DNA from: Occultella glacieicola
GTDB lineage: Bacteria > Actinomycetota > Actinomycetes > Actinomycetales > Beutenbergiaceae
Direction: 5' to 3'
NCBI RefSeq assembly: GCF_004353825.1
Contig: NZ_SMNA01000016.1
Location: 1-64,000 of the forward strand
DNA: 64,000 nucleotides
The position numbers and the translations under genes were made by a program. Of this stretch, positions 35,408-45,833 are shown piece after piece. Numbering within the stretch: the first letter of the stretch is position 1; the number at the start of each line of letters is the position of its first letter. Under the pieces are notes generated by a model. That model was given only the letters and a program-made list of their open reading frames with translations. It searched no databases and was not told where the DNA came from.

Positions 35408-36552
35408 GCAACGACGCGGAGGTCGCCGTCGTCGGCCTCGGCACGGTCGGGAGCATGGCGCTATGGCGACTGGCCGAACGGGGCGTGCCGGTGCACGGCT
35501 ATGAACGGTTCGGTATCGCCAACACCCGCGGCGCCTCCGGTGGGCAGACGCGCAGGTTCGCGGCCGCGAGCCAGTCCGAGCCCTTCAAGACCCCACTGGC
35601 TCTCGCTGCGCTCGAGCTGTGGCGTGCGCTCGAGGAGACGACTGGGCAGTCTCTGCTTACGCTCACCGGCGGGATGATCCTCGGCCCCCGCGACACCCCG
35701 GCCCTGGTCAACGCCATCCGGTCCATGCAGGACAACGCCCTCCCGCATGAGGTTCTGGACGCCGACGAACTGCACGCCAGGTTCCCCGAGCACCTCATCC
35801 GAGCCGGCGACACCGCGCTCGTAGACGGGTCGACCGGGTTCCTCCGCCCCGAGCGCAGCATCCTGAGTGCCGTCGGCGCGGCTCGCGCGCGTGGCGCGAA
35901 GGTGCACGACCACACCAGGGTCCTCGCGGTCGAACCGGACGGCGATCGCGTCTGCGTGCGCACGGCGGACGGCGTCCGACGATACGGCCGCGTGGTGGTG
36001 GCCCCCGGCGCCTGGGCACCGCAACTGCTCGGCGATCTGGGGCCCGAGATCACACCGCGACGGCTGACTCAGGCCTGGTACCTGCCGAGGGACGTCACCC
36101 GGTACCGCGCCGACGTCTTCGGGGTGTTCGAGCGGGTCGGCGACGTCCGGGCCTACGGCTTCCCCTCCGTGGACGGCGCGACCGTGAAGGTCGGTGTCTG
36201 GACGCGTCCGCACCCGGTGGTCGAGGATCTCGAGCGACTCGACCAGTGGGTCGCGCAGGCCTGGATCGACGAGATCCGGGAGGTCATCGCCACCTACCTG
36301 CCCGGCCTTCATCCGGACCCGACCAACCTCTCGACCCACATCGAGGGGTACAGCCCGGACCAGCTTCCAGTGGTGGGGCCGTCACCGATCTCGGAGCGCG
36401 TGCTGATCGGCGCCGGCTTCTCCGGCGGCGGATTCAAGTTCGCTCCCGTGATGGGCGAGATACTCGCCGATTATGCCCTCACCGGTGCCACGACGAGGGA
36501 TCTCAGGTTCCTGCGTCCGGACCGGTTCGCCTCAGCGGAGCCCAGGGCATGA
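35404..36552 (+). CDS. FAD-dependent amine oxidase, SoxA/MTOX-like (copy 1)
   Basis: 382 residues; ATG overlaps the previous stop. GLGTVG (11-16) binds FAD. The region TRGASGGQTRR parallels the SHHGxTRxI segment of monomeric sarcosine oxidase. In MSOX/MTOX a cysteine in C-x-Y-T-x-S-P-D carries the covalent flavin. The aligned segment here is THIEGYSPD, with His at that position and no Cys. Flavin binding is thus non-covalent or different. It probably oxidises an N-alkyl or N-carboxyalkyl amino acid. A paralogue with the same architecture is at 44663. Confidence 0.85.
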   Translation: MSNDAEVAVVGLGTVGSMALWRLAERGVPVHGYERFGIANTRGASGGQTRRFAAASQSEPFKTPLALAALELWRALEETTGQSLLTLTGGMILGPRDTPALVNAIRSMQDNALPHEVLDADELHARFPEHLIRAGDTALVDGSTGFLRPERSILSAVGAARARGAKVHDHTRVLAVEPDGDRVCVRTADGVRRYGRVVVAPGAWAPQLLGDLGPEITPRRLTQAWYLPRDVTRYRADVFGVFERVGDVRAYGFPSVDGATVKVGVWTRPHPVVEDLERLDQWVAQAWIDEIREVIATYLPGLHPDPTNLSTHIEGYSPDQLPVVGPSPISERVLIGAGFSGGGFKFAPVMGEILADYALTGATTRDLRFLRPDRFASAEPRA

Positions 36553-36574
36553 GACAAACGGAGAGGGTGACCTG

Positions 36575-37309
36575 GTGACCGGCCCGGAGTCCACCCCGTC
36601 GGCCACCGATCGGGTGGCGCTGGTCACCGGCGGCAACCGCGGCATCGGGTTCGAGATCGCCCGGCAGCTCGGGGCCGCGGGGCTCCGGGTCGCTTTGGGC
36701 TGCCGCCGGCCCGCCGATGCCGCCGACCGGGTAACAGCCCTGCGGGACGCCGGCACGGAGGCCACCGCCGTCGAACTCGACGTGATCGCGCCGGGTAGCC
36801 CTGGACGAGCCGTCGCCACCGTCATGGAGGTCTACGGCCGTCTGGACGTGCTCGTGAACAACGCCGGGATCGCGATCGACGCATGGCCGAGCCACCGCCC
36901 GTCCGAGCCCGACCTGGACCGGGTCCGCACCACCATCGAGACGAACCTGTTCGGGGCCTGGGCGTGTGTGGGGGCGGCGGTACCGGCGATGCGCGCGAAT
37001 CGCTACGGCCGGATCGTCAACCTCTCGAGCACGATGGCCTCCATCGAGCTGACCGACGATCCGAGGTCCCCGGCCTACCGGGTCTCCAAGTCCGCCCTGA
37101 ACATGCTCACGGTGGTCGTCGCCGAGGATCTGCGGGCGGACGGCATCCTCGTCAACGCGGCCTCGCCCGGCTACACCCGCTCCGACATGAGTCCGAAGGC
37201 GACGCGACCGGTCGAGGACGGGGCGGACACGCCCGTGTGGCTGGCGACCCTTCCGAACGACGGCCCGACCGGCGGGTTCTTCTACGAGCGCGAGCCGCTG
37301 CCGTGGTGA
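36575..37309 (+). CDS. Short-chain dehydrogenase/reductase
   Basis: 244 residues from GTG 36575 (GGAGAGG 8 bp upstream). TGGNRGIG (18-25), NNAG (95-98), SS at 151-152 and Y168-x3-K172 are the classical SDR motifs. The Arg/Thr-containing cofactor loop (GCRRPAD) suggests NADP. The substrate is probably a carbonyl or hydroxy acid from the oxidase reactions. Its stop overlaps the next start as GTGA. Confidence 0.88.
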   Translation: MTGPESTPSATDRVALVTGGNRGIGFEIARQLGAAGLRVALGCRRPADAADRVTALRDAGTEATAVELDVIAPGSPGRAVATVMEVYGRLDVLVNNAGIAIDAWPSHRPSEPDLDRVRTTIETNLFGAWACVGAAVPAMRANRYGRIVNLSSTMASIELTDDPRSPAYRVSKSALNMLTVVVAEDLRADGILVNAASPGYTRSDMSPKATRPVEDGADTPVWLATLPNDGPTGGFFYEREPLPW

Positions 37310-38388
37310 GGGTTCCGGACGGTATCGAGACCCCGAGCCTGTTCATCGACCTCGATCGGGTCGAAGCCAACATTGCGCGGATGCAGGCGACGATCTCGGC
37401 CCGCGGGGTGAACGTCCGACCCCACGTGAAGACGCACAAGTCCGTGCGGATCGGCCGGATGCAGATCGAGGCCGGGGCCTACGGGATCACGGCTGCCAGC
37501 GTGGGTGAGGCCGAGGTGTTCGCCGGGGCCGGCTTCGACGACATCCTGATCGCGTTCCCGGTCTGGGCCGACGCACCGCGAGCGGCCCGGATCCGTGCCC
37601 TGCACGAGCGCACCACGCTCTCGATCGGCGTCGACTCCGAGGAGGCCGCGTCCCAGCTCGCGGCCGCGGTGCGCGGGGCGGCCCACCCGCTCGACGTGTT
37701 CATCGAGCTGGACTGCGGTGCGCGCCGCTCGGGGATCCCGGCCGAGTCGGCGGGTGACCTCGCGGTCGCGTGCGCCCGGCTCGGTCTGAACGTCCGAGGA
37801 GTGTTCGCCTATGCGGGCCACGGTAGCCGGTCGCGAGAGGCCCGCCTGAGCGCCTCGGAAGACGAGGTGGCAGCGGTGCGGATCGCGACCGAGCGGATCG
37901 CTGCCCGCGGCCTGGACATCGAGGTCCTCAGCGCGGGCACCACGCCGACCGCCGGACTTTCAGCCCGCGCCCCCGTCACCGAGGTACGGCCGGGGGAGTA
38001 CGTGTTCGGGGACGTCAACAACGTGCTCCTCGGAAGCTGCTCCCTCGACGACGTCGCGCTGCACCTCGCCGGCACGGTCGTCAGCACGGCGGTGCCCGGT
38101 CAGGTGGTGCTGGATGTCGGGTCCAAGGCCCTCGGCCGCGAGGGATCGCCCGAGCGTGGCTACGGCTGGGTGCCGGGGGTACCGGGCAGCTTCCTGCGGC
38201 TGCTCAACGAACACCACGCGTTCCTGACCGTGCCGCCCGAGGTGCCCCGCCCCGCCGTCGGGGATGTCCTGGCGATCGTGCCGAACCACGTCTGCCCGCC
38301 GGTGAACCTATTCGATGAGTACGCGGTCGTCCGGGCCGGGGTGGTCGTCGACACCTGGCCCGTGGACGCCCGCGGTCACCTCACCTGA
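37306..38388 (+). CDS. PLP enzyme of the D-serine dehydratase/D-threonine aldolase family
   Basis: 360 residues from GTG 37306. The fold-III PLP lysine is in RPHVKTHK (Lys42), and the C-terminal metal motif is H328-V-C330. In this family H-x-C is seen in zinc-dependent D-serine dehydratase and H-x-D in D-threonine aldolase, so dehydratase-type chemistry on a D-beta-hydroxy amino acid (for example D-3-hydroxyaspartate) is a fair guess. It ends the rightward operon and overlaps the convergent MmgE/PrpD gene by 8 bp. Confidence 0.85.
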   Translation: MRVPDGIETPSLFIDLDRVEANIARMQATISARGVNVRPHVKTHKSVRIGRMQIEAGAYGITAASVGEAEVFAGAGFDDILIAFPVWADAPRAARIRALHERTTLSIGVDSEEAASQLAAAVRGAAHPLDVFIELDCGARRSGIPAESAGDLAVACARLGLNVRGVFAYAGHGSRSREARLSASEDEVAAVRIATERIAARGLDIEVLSAGTTPTAGLSARAPVTEVRPGEYVFGDVNNVLLGSCSLDDVALHLAGTVVSTAVPGQVVLDVGSKALGREGSPERGYGWVPGVPGSFLRLLNEHHAFLTVPPEVPRPAVGDVLAIVPNHVCPPVNLFDEYAVVRAGVVVDTWPVDARGHLT

Positions 38389-39739
38389 GTCCGGTCACAA
38401 GGGCGCGCATACACGCCAGCAGGCCCGGGCCGTCCGCGGTGAGCATCCGGGCGTGGATCGGCTCCGACCCGCGGCCGCAGCAGTCGAGGAACTTCCGGCG
38501 CCGCTGCTCGTCGGAAAAAGGATCGTCGACGTTGCCGCGGGGGAGGACTCGGACGTGCTCCAGGGTCCGGCCGTCGCGCAGGTGGACCCGGACGTGATGG
38601 GGCGGCCGGTCCGCCGAGAACCCGGGCGGGAGATCGGAGTCGTCCCAGGCGCACAGGATGACCTCGATCTGTTCGGGCTCGCGGACCTCGGTCCGGTACT
38701 CCTGCACCCGTGCCTCGGTGAAGTCCGCGAGCGCGAGCGTCGACCGACGCAGGAAGGTCCGCACGCAGTACTCCATCGAGAACCGAGCCTCGAGGGCGTT
38801 GCTCGGCTCGCGGTATGGCAGACTCCCGAGCCCGGCAGGTCCGATCGTCGCCTCGACACCGGTGACCTCGCTCGCGGTGAATCCGGTCGCCTCCACCAGG
38901 TCGGCGATCGCGTCCAGGACGAGGTGCGTCGACCCGCAGCTCGGGTACTGCTTGGGGAGTACGCCCGGTCGTTCCACGGCCAAGGTATCGGTGAGCCATT
39001 CGGAGCCGTCCGTCCCGTCCCCGCGGCCGGTCAGCGCCACGAACCCCTGCGGACCCTCCAGAGCGCGTGGGTGAGCGGAGACGCCGGCGACGGCGAGCAG
39101 GCCCGCCTCCACTGCTCCCCTGGCGGCAAGGCCGGCGTGCAGCGCCTTCATCGGCGTGCCGAACTGGGCCTTCGTGCCACCGGCGAAACTTACGGCGATC
39201 CCCAGAGCACGCCCGACGGCGTCGGCGGACCCGTCACAGAGGTGGGCCACCGCGGCCGCGGTGCCGATACAGCCGACAGTGGAGGTGCCGTGCCAACCCC
39301 AGACGTAGTGCCCGTAGCCCACCAGCGCCCCGACGTACGCCTGAGCCTGCAGACCCACGACGTAGGACTCGAGGAGGCGGTCCGCCCTGCCCGGCTCTGC
39401 CTCGGCCACGGCCAGCAGGGCGGGGACCAGGACAGCCGACGCGTGGCTCATCCCGGGGGTGAAGTTGTCGTCGAAGTCCGCCGCGTGGGCGGCTGTGGCG
39501 TTCACGGAGGCCGCGGCCGCCGGAGGCCCGGACGCGCCGGTCACCATCGTGCTCGGACCGGTGGCACCGGGCGAGGTCAGCACCTGTTCGGCCGACCGGG
39601 TACTGGCGTCGTCGGCCCCGAGGACCAGGCAGGCGACGGTGTCGATGATCGCATCCCGGGCAAGCCGCTCCTGCGCAGCCGTCAGGCGTGGCTGGAGCGC
39701 AGCCCACGTGCCGAACGCCTCGGCAGGCGTGCCCGTCAT
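38381..39739 (-). CDS. MmgE/PrpD-family protein
   Basis: 452 residues; all-helical N-terminal domain with NATAAHAADFDD (about 79-90), SHASAVLVPAL and the YPSCGSTH segment, as in 2-methylcitrate dehydratase relatives. No propionate genes are nearby. A structurally characterised member is iminodisuccinate epimerase from Agrobacterium, which acts on an aminopolycarboxylate. That fits the amine-oxidase setting better than 2-methylcitrate. The start has only a weak SD (GAAGA). It follows the aldehyde dehydrogenase gene by 22 bp. Confidence 0.83.
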   Translation of the reverse strand: MTGTPAEAFGTWAALQPRLTAAQERLARDAIIDTVACLVLGADDASTRSAEQVLTSPGATGPSTMVTGASGPPAAAASVNATAAHAADFDDNFTPGMSHASAVLVPALLAVAEAEPGRADRLLESYVVGLQAQAYVGALVGYGHYVWGWHGTSTVGCIGTAAAVAHLCDGSADAVGRALGIAVSFAGGTKAQFGTPMKALHAGLAARGAVEAGLLAVAGVSAHPRALEGPQGFVALTGRGDGTDGSEWLTDTLAVERPGVLPKQYPSCGSTHLVLDAIADLVEATGFTASEVTGVEATIGPAGLGSLPYREPSNALEARFSMEYCVRTFLRRSTLALADFTEARVQEYRTEVREPEQIEVILCAWDDSDLPPGFSADRPPHHVRVHLRDGRTLEHVRVLPRGNVDDPFSDEQRRRKFLDCCGRGSEPIHARMLTADGPGLLACMRALVTGLR

Positions 39740-39761
39740 CGCGGGTCTTCGTCGATCGGGT

Positions 39762-41261
39762 TCAGGCGTAGAGACCGGGCACCGACAGGTACTTGAGTTC
39801 CTGGTACTCGAGCAGACCCTCGGGTCCCCCTTCGCGGCCGAGACCGGACTGCTTGATGCCGCCGAAGGGTGCTGCGACGTTCGAGATCAGGCCGCGGTTG
39901 ATGCCGACCATCCCGGACTCGAGGCTGCCCGCCACCCGCCGGGCGCGGTCGACGTCCTGCGTCATCACGTACGCGGCCAACCCGTGCTCGGTGTCGTTCG
40001 CGATGCGCACGGCGGCGTCCTCGTCGGTGAATCGGTGGATCGAGACGACCGGGCCGAAGACCTCCTCGGACATGATCGCCGCGTCCAGCGGGACGTGATC
40101 GAGCACGATGGGGGCGAAATAGGTGCCTTGGGGGTCATCGGGCATGGGGGCCTGATCGATGACGACGGCGCCGCGCGCCACCGCATCATCGACGAGCCGG
40201 GTGGCCTTGGCGACCGCACGATCGTCGATGAGGGGGCCGAGGTCGACTCCATCGTCGAGTCCGGGGCCGACGCGCACGGCCGCCATCCGCTCACCGATCC
40301 GGCGGGCGAAGTCGTCGGCGATGCCGTCCTGGACCAGGAACCGGTTGGCCGCCACGCAGGACTGGCCGCCCAGGCGCATCTTGGCGATCATCGCCTGGTC
40401 GATGGTCACGTCGAGATCCGCGTCGTCGAAGACCAGGAACGGGGCGTTGCCGCCGAGTTCCATCGAGGTGCGCAGGACGCGGCGGCCGGCCTGTTCCAGG
40501 AGGAGCCTGCCCACCGGGGTGGACCCCGTGAACGAGAGCTTGCGCAGCCGGGGGTCCTCGATCAGCCGGGAGCAGACCCCGGCGGCATCTGTCGTGGTGA
40601 AGACGTTGACCACCCCGGCCGGGGCGCCGGCCTCCCGGACGATCGCGGCGAACGCGAGCGTGACCAGCGGAGTCAGGTCTGCGGGCTTGACCACGACGGT
40701 GCATCCGGCAGCGATCGCGGGGGAGACCTTGCGGGCCACCATCGCGAGCGGCACGTTCCAGGGGGTGATCAACAGGCACGGCCCGACGGGCTCGGTCACT
40801 GTGATGAAGTGGGACTGGCCGTCCGGTGCTGGAGTGCTGCGACCGCCGGGGCGGACGGCCTCCTCGGCGAACCAGCGGACGAAGTCCGCCGCGTAGTCGA
40901 CCTCGCCGCGGGCCTCGGTCAGCGTCTTGCCGACCTCGAGGGTGATCAGTGTGGCAAGCACCTCGCGCCGCTCCCGCATGAGTTCGAAGGCTCGGCGCAG
41001 GACGTCGGCGCGCCGGCGCGGGGCCGATCGGGCCCAGGACGGCCCGGCCGCCACCGCGGCGTCCAGCGCCGCCAGCCCGTCATCGATGCCGCAGTCGGCG
41101 ACCTGCGCGAGCGCAGCGCCCGTCGCCGGATCGGTGACGGTGAAGGTGCGGCCGGATGCTGGCTCGCGCCAGGATCCGGCGAGGTAGCCGGAGGGCACCG
41201 CGCTCAGCGCGGCCGACATGGCCGAGTCGTCCCGGCCCGGGGCGGTGGCGATGCTGGACAT
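39762..41261 (-). CDS. Aldehyde dehydrogenase, succinate-semialdehyde dehydrogenase type
   Basis: 499 residues from ATG 41261, one base after the aminotransferase stop. Catalytic Cys302 in GGQSC, Glu268 in MELGG and Asn169 in PWN are all present. The GabD-like features (GQSCVAANRF, PFGGIKQSGLGREGG) suggest oxidation of a semialdehyde such as succinate semialdehyde. It works naturally after the class III aminotransferase encoded just upstream. Confidence 0.9.
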   Translation of the reverse strand: MSSIATAPGRDDSAMSAALSAVPSGYLAGSWREPASGRTFTVTDPATGAALAQVADCGIDDGLAALDAAVAAGPSWARSAPRRRADVLRRAFELMRERREVLATLITLEVGKTLTEARGEVDYAADFVRWFAEEAVRPGGRSTPAPDGQSHFITVTEPVGPCLLITPWNVPLAMVARKVSPAIAAGCTVVVKPADLTPLVTLAFAAIVREAGAPAGVVNVFTTTDAAGVCSRLIEDPRLRKLSFTGSTPVGRLLLEQAGRRVLRTSMELGGNAPFLVFDDADLDVTIDQAMIAKMRLGGQSCVAANRFLVQDGIADDFARRIGERMAAVRVGPGLDDGVDLGPLIDDRAVAKATRLVDDAVARGAVVIDQAPMPDDPQGTYFAPIVLDHVPLDAAIMSEEVFGPVVSIHRFTDEDAAVRIANDTEHGLAAYVMTQDVDRARRVAGSLESGMVGINRGLISNVAAPFGGIKQSGLGREGGPEGLLEYQELKYLSVPGLYA

Positions 41262-41262
41262 G

Positions 41263-42516
41263 TCAACCGATCCTTTCGATCGAGACGAGATGCTCACCGA
41301 TGTCGGCGATCGCCGTCGTGAGTTCGTGCGCCGTTACCACGAACGGTGGGCAGACGTGCAGGGTGTTGTTCGTGATCAGGCGGGTCAGCACTCCGGAGTC
41401 GCGGACCGCACGCACGACCTCGCCGCCGTCCAACTCGGGCACCAGCTGGATGCCCGCCATCAGACCGACGGACCGGACGTCTGCGACGAGTGGCGAGGTC
41501 GCCAGGTCATTCAGCGCGGTCTCCAGGACCGGTTCGAGTTCGCGCACCCGCTGCAGGAGCTGCTCCTCCTCGAGGATGTCGAGGTTCGCCATGGCGACGG
41601 CGCAGACGGTGGCGTGACCCGAATACGTGAGCCCGTGCCGGAACATCGGTGCGTCGTCGCCCAGGAAGAACGGCTCCGCGAGGTGCGGAGCGATCGCGAC
41701 GGCCCCGAGCGGGAGATAGCCCGAGGTGACCCCCTTCGCCATCGTGATCATGTCCGGCTCGATGCCCCAGCGCTCGCAGGCGAACATCGCGCCGGTGCGG
41801 CCGAATCCGGTGATGACCTCATCGGCGACGAGCAGGATCTTGTGGCGGCGGGTCAGTTCCCGCAGGCCCTGAAGATAGCCGGTCGAGGGTGGGAAGACGC
41901 CGCCGGTGCCGACCACGGGCTCGACCACGAGGGCGGCGATGTTCTCGGGACCGATCTCGAGAATGATCCGTTCGGTCTCGGTCAGGTCGTCCCGGGGGAC
42001 GCGAGCGGTCTCGGGGATGAGCGAGTCGGAGCCGTAGCCGTCCCGGTTGAACCCGAGGCCGGCGATCGACGTGCCGAAGCCGTGCAGCCCGTGGTAGCCG
42101 GTGTCCCGGCTGAGGATGACGGTCCTCGCCGGCTCGCCGACGGTCTGCCAGTACCGGCGCGCGAGCTTGCAGGCGGTGTCGATGGAGTCGGAGCCCCCGG
42201 AGGTGAAGAAGATGGTCGCGGACTCGATCGGGACCAGGTCCGAGAGGCGGTCTGCCAGGTCGAGCGCGGGGCGCGTCGCGTGTGCGCCGAAGAGGTGGTA
42301 CGTCTCGAGCGTGGACATCTGTTCGGCTGCGACGTGGGCGAGGCGCTCGCGACCGTGTCCGATGTTCGCGTGCCACAGACCGGCGGGGAGGTCCAGCAGG
42401 CGTTGGCCGTCCTCGGTGGTGACCCAGGCGCCGTCGCCCGATGCGATGACGAGTCGGTCGCGCGAGGCGCTCGGCATGTGGGTCTGGGGGTGCCACAGGG
42501 TGCCGATCGTGGACAT
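41263..42516 (-). CDS. Class III PLP aminotransferase
   Basis: 417 residues from ATG 42516 with an excellent SD (GAGGAGAG). PLP Lys261 in MAKGVTSG and Asp232 in ADEVITGFGRTG are seen. The family transfers amino groups from omega-amino acids, diamines or beta-alanine to pyruvate or 2-oxoglutarate. Together with the aldehyde dehydrogenase it would turn an omega-amino compound into a carboxylate. Confidence 0.9.
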   Translation of the reverse strand: MSTIGTLWHPQTHMPSASRDRLVIASGDGAWVTTEDGQRLLDLPAGLWHANIGHGRERLAHVAAEQMSTLETYHLFGAHATRPALDLADRLSDLVPIESATIFFTSGGSDSIDTACKLARRYWQTVGEPARTVILSRDTGYHGLHGFGTSIAGLGFNRDGYGSDSLIPETARVPRDDLTETERIILEIGPENIAALVVEPVVGTGGVFPPSTGYLQGLRELTRRHKILLVADEVITGFGRTGAMFACERWGIEPDMITMAKGVTSGYLPLGAVAIAPHLAEPFFLGDDAPMFRHGLTYSGHATVCAVAMANLDILEEEQLLQRVRELEPVLETALNDLATSPLVADVRSVGLMAGIQLVPELDGGEVVRAVRDSGVLTRLITNNTLHVCPPFVVTAHELTTAIADIGEHLVSIERIG

Positions 42517-42595
42517 GTTCTCTCCTCGTTCAGGTCGGTGCAGGCAGCGGACGCGTCGCGGTGGGCCCCCGGAGGAACCCACCGCGGCGTCGGCT

Positions 42596-43036
42596 TCAGG
42601 AGACGGGAGTCAGCGCGCTCTCGACGGAGAACTCGTCGATCACTTCGGCGTGGATGTGGAGCATCCGGGCGAGCAGGCCGTTGCCCCGGGTGAATGCCAG
42701 GGGGAGCTCGCCACCCGCCGCGACGGCCTTCTTGGTGCCGTCGAAGAACGCCGGGCCCTGGTCCGGGCGGCCGTCGGATTTGTCGTCGGGGTAGAGCGGG
42801 TTGATCGTGTTCTCGATCTTGGGCCAGAGGGCCCGGGCCGCCTCCGTGGACTCGAACTCGAGGGCGAGCACGAGCGTGTTGTCGAGGAGTTCACCGGCTG
42901 ACTCCTGAAGAACGTAACCGCCGAGGTAACCGGGGTGGCCGTCGAGCTCGCGGAGCCAGGAGCCGAGGTAGTGCCGGGCCTCCTCGGCGCGGTTCGGCTC
43001 GGCCACGAAGATGAACAGGTCACGGCGCTTCGTCAT
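42596..43036 (-). CDS. Small uncharacterised protein, possible dimeric alpha/beta-barrel (ABM-like)
   Basis: 146 residues; clear SD (GAGAAGGA). The start MTKRRDLFIFVAEPN, then a helix and YLGGYVLQE, reads like one ferredoxin-like repeat of the antibiotic-biosynthesis-monooxygenase fold; the C-terminal 60 residues are not recognised. It sits between the CDF and aminotransferase genes in the same direction. Function unknown. Confidence 0.65.
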   Translation of the reverse strand: MTKRRDLFIFVAEPNRAEEARHYLGSWLRELDGHPGYLGGYVLQESAGELLDNTLVLALEFESTEAARALWPKIENTINPLYPDDKSDGRPDQGPAFFDGTKKAVAAGGELPLAFTRGNGLLARMLHIHAEVIDEFSVESALTPVS

Positions 43037-43133
43037 GAGTTTCCTTCTCTCTCTTGTCCGGTCACGATGCCCTGCAGAGCTGCGGTGGATCGCCGGTGCG
43101 GGCCGAATGGGCGGCCCGCACCGGCGGGTCTGG

Positions 43134-44462
<1,329 letters not shown>

Positions 44463-44527
44463 TCGAACCGTGTCCTGTCTGCGGTCGAGGGACGGTGCAA
44501 CTGGAGCGTCGTGATATTTCACGTCGT

Positions 44528-44571
44528 ACGTTACAAGCGGCTGGAAGGGTAGTCAAGTAATTGTCGACAAT
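44528..44571 (-). promoter_or_regulatory. Promoter and operator of the CDF-aminotransferase operon
   Basis: On the reverse strand TTGACT (44556-44551), a 17-bp spacer and TAACGT (44533-44528) form a promoter 60 bp before the CDF start. A perfect ATTGTCGACAAT operator (44560-44571) lies 3 bp upstream of the -35 box. Confidence 0.65.
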
Positions 44572-44641
44572 CATTTCCGGATGGTCTAAATCCCTCGCAC
44601 GTATGTGGTTCGTGCCTGGTTAGGCAAGGCGAACCTGTCAC

Positions 44642-44653
44642 TGTGTCGACAAT
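44642..44653. promoter_or_regulatory. Degenerate regulon operator
   Basis: TGTGTCGACAAT matches the palindrome at 10 of 12 bases. It lies 9 bp past the stop of the SoxA-like gene and 82 bp from the stronger site at 44560, so it is probably an auxiliary site. Confidence 0.45.
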
Positions 44654-44662
44654 ATTGCCGCG

Positions 44663-45811
44663 CTAGGGCGCACCGCCGGTGGTGAGGCTGCGCTTCGGAT
44701 CGAACCGGGACAATTGCCACGGCGACTGCCCGTGCGCGACGAGATCGGCGATCCATTCGCCGGTGACCGGTGACGACTTGTAACCGGCCCCGGAGAACCC
44801 GCAGGCGGCGATGACCTGCGGGCTGTCGGGCAGCCGTCCCACGAACGGGTGCCCGTCCACGGAGTAGCCCTCCGGCTGGGCGGCCACCGCCACAGGCGTC
44901 GGGTGCAGGCCCGGGAAGAACCGCGCGATCACTGCGCTGAAGTCGGCCAGGCGTTCGGCCGTGACCTCGGGGTAGCGGCCCTTCATGTCTGCGATCGGGG
45001 GGTGTGGATCCGTTGAGATCCCGATCTTGACCGTCGCGCCGTCGATCGTGGGGAACCCGTAGCATTTGACGTCGCCGACGCGCTCGAAAACCGCGAACGC
45101 GGGCGCCCGGTACCGCGAGATGTCCCTGGGGGCATACCAGGCTTGCGGGTTCAGGCGGGGGATGATCGTCGGCCGCCGGTAAGGCAGCAGGTGCTCGGCC
45201 CACGCGCCCGGTGCGATCACCGCCCACCGGAACCGCAGGCGTTCGTCACCGGTCTCGACGATGACGCCCCGGTCCTCGGGATGGACTGCCGTGACGGGTG
45301 TGTACTCGCGGATCACCGCACCGCCACGGCGGGCGGCGTCGGCCGCGGCGAGAATGCCCAGTTCCGGGCGCAGGTACCCCGTCAGCTCGTCCCAGACGCC
45401 GAGGTCGCAGTCGCGCACGAGATGCTGAGGAAAGCGTGCCCTGAGTGCGTCCGGCTCGAGCAGGTCGTGGCGGATACCCTCTTCCTCGGCCGTTCGGATC
45501 AGCCGGACCAGATCGGGTGTGTCCGCCGGGCCGAGGATGATGCCGCCCGTCCTGACGTACAACTGATGGCCGGAGGTGCGCTCGAGATCGCGCCACAGCG
45601 TGCGGCTGTACGTCAGGGTGGGCGTCAGCTCGGGTGCCGCGAGGCTGAACGGGGCGATCCGTCTGGTCTGGCCCGCGGACGCACCCCGGTGGTTCGGCAC
45701 ACCGAACTGCTCGAACGCATGCACGCTCAGGCCCCGCTCGGTCAGGCGCCAAGCGGTCATGCTCCCGACCGCTCCAACCCCGATGACGGCGACGTCGGCC
45801 TCGTAGGTCAC
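44663..45811 (-). CDS. FAD-dependent amine oxidase, SoxA/MTOX-like (copy 2)
   Basis: 382 residues from GTG 45811 (AAGGGAG 8 bp upstream), the same length as the copy at 35404. GVGAVG (11-16) binds FAD. HRGASAGQTRR and YRAPAFAVFERVGDVKCYGF are close to the paralogue. The covalent-flavin cysteine of MSOX is again missing: the aligned segment is AQPEGYSVD, with Gln at the Cys position. It probably acts on a related secondary amine. It is the last gene of a leftward unit with the DadA-like and GNAT genes. Confidence 0.85.
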   Translation of the reverse strand: MTYEADVAVIGVGAVGSMTAWRLTERGLSVHAFEQFGVPNHRGASAGQTRRIAPFSLAAPELTPTLTYSRTLWRDLERTSGHQLYVRTGGIILGPADTPDLVRLIRTAEEEGIRHDLLEPDALRARFPQHLVRDCDLGVWDELTGYLRPELGILAAADAARRGGAVIREYTPVTAVHPEDRGVIVETGDERLRFRWAVIAPGAWAEHLLPYRRPTIIPRLNPQAWYAPRDISRYRAPAFAVFERVGDVKCYGFPTIDGATVKIGISTDPHPPIADMKGRYPEVTAERLADFSAVIARFFPGLHPTPVAVAAQPEGYSVDGHPFVGRLPDSPQVIAACGFSGAGYKSSPVTGEWIADLVAHGQSPWQLSRFDPKRSLTTGGAP

Positions 45812-45833
45812 GGTGAGTTCTCCCTTGATCGGG

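Noticed and set aside
38381-39739. Methylcitrate cycle
   Set aside because: No PrpB or PrpC neighbour.
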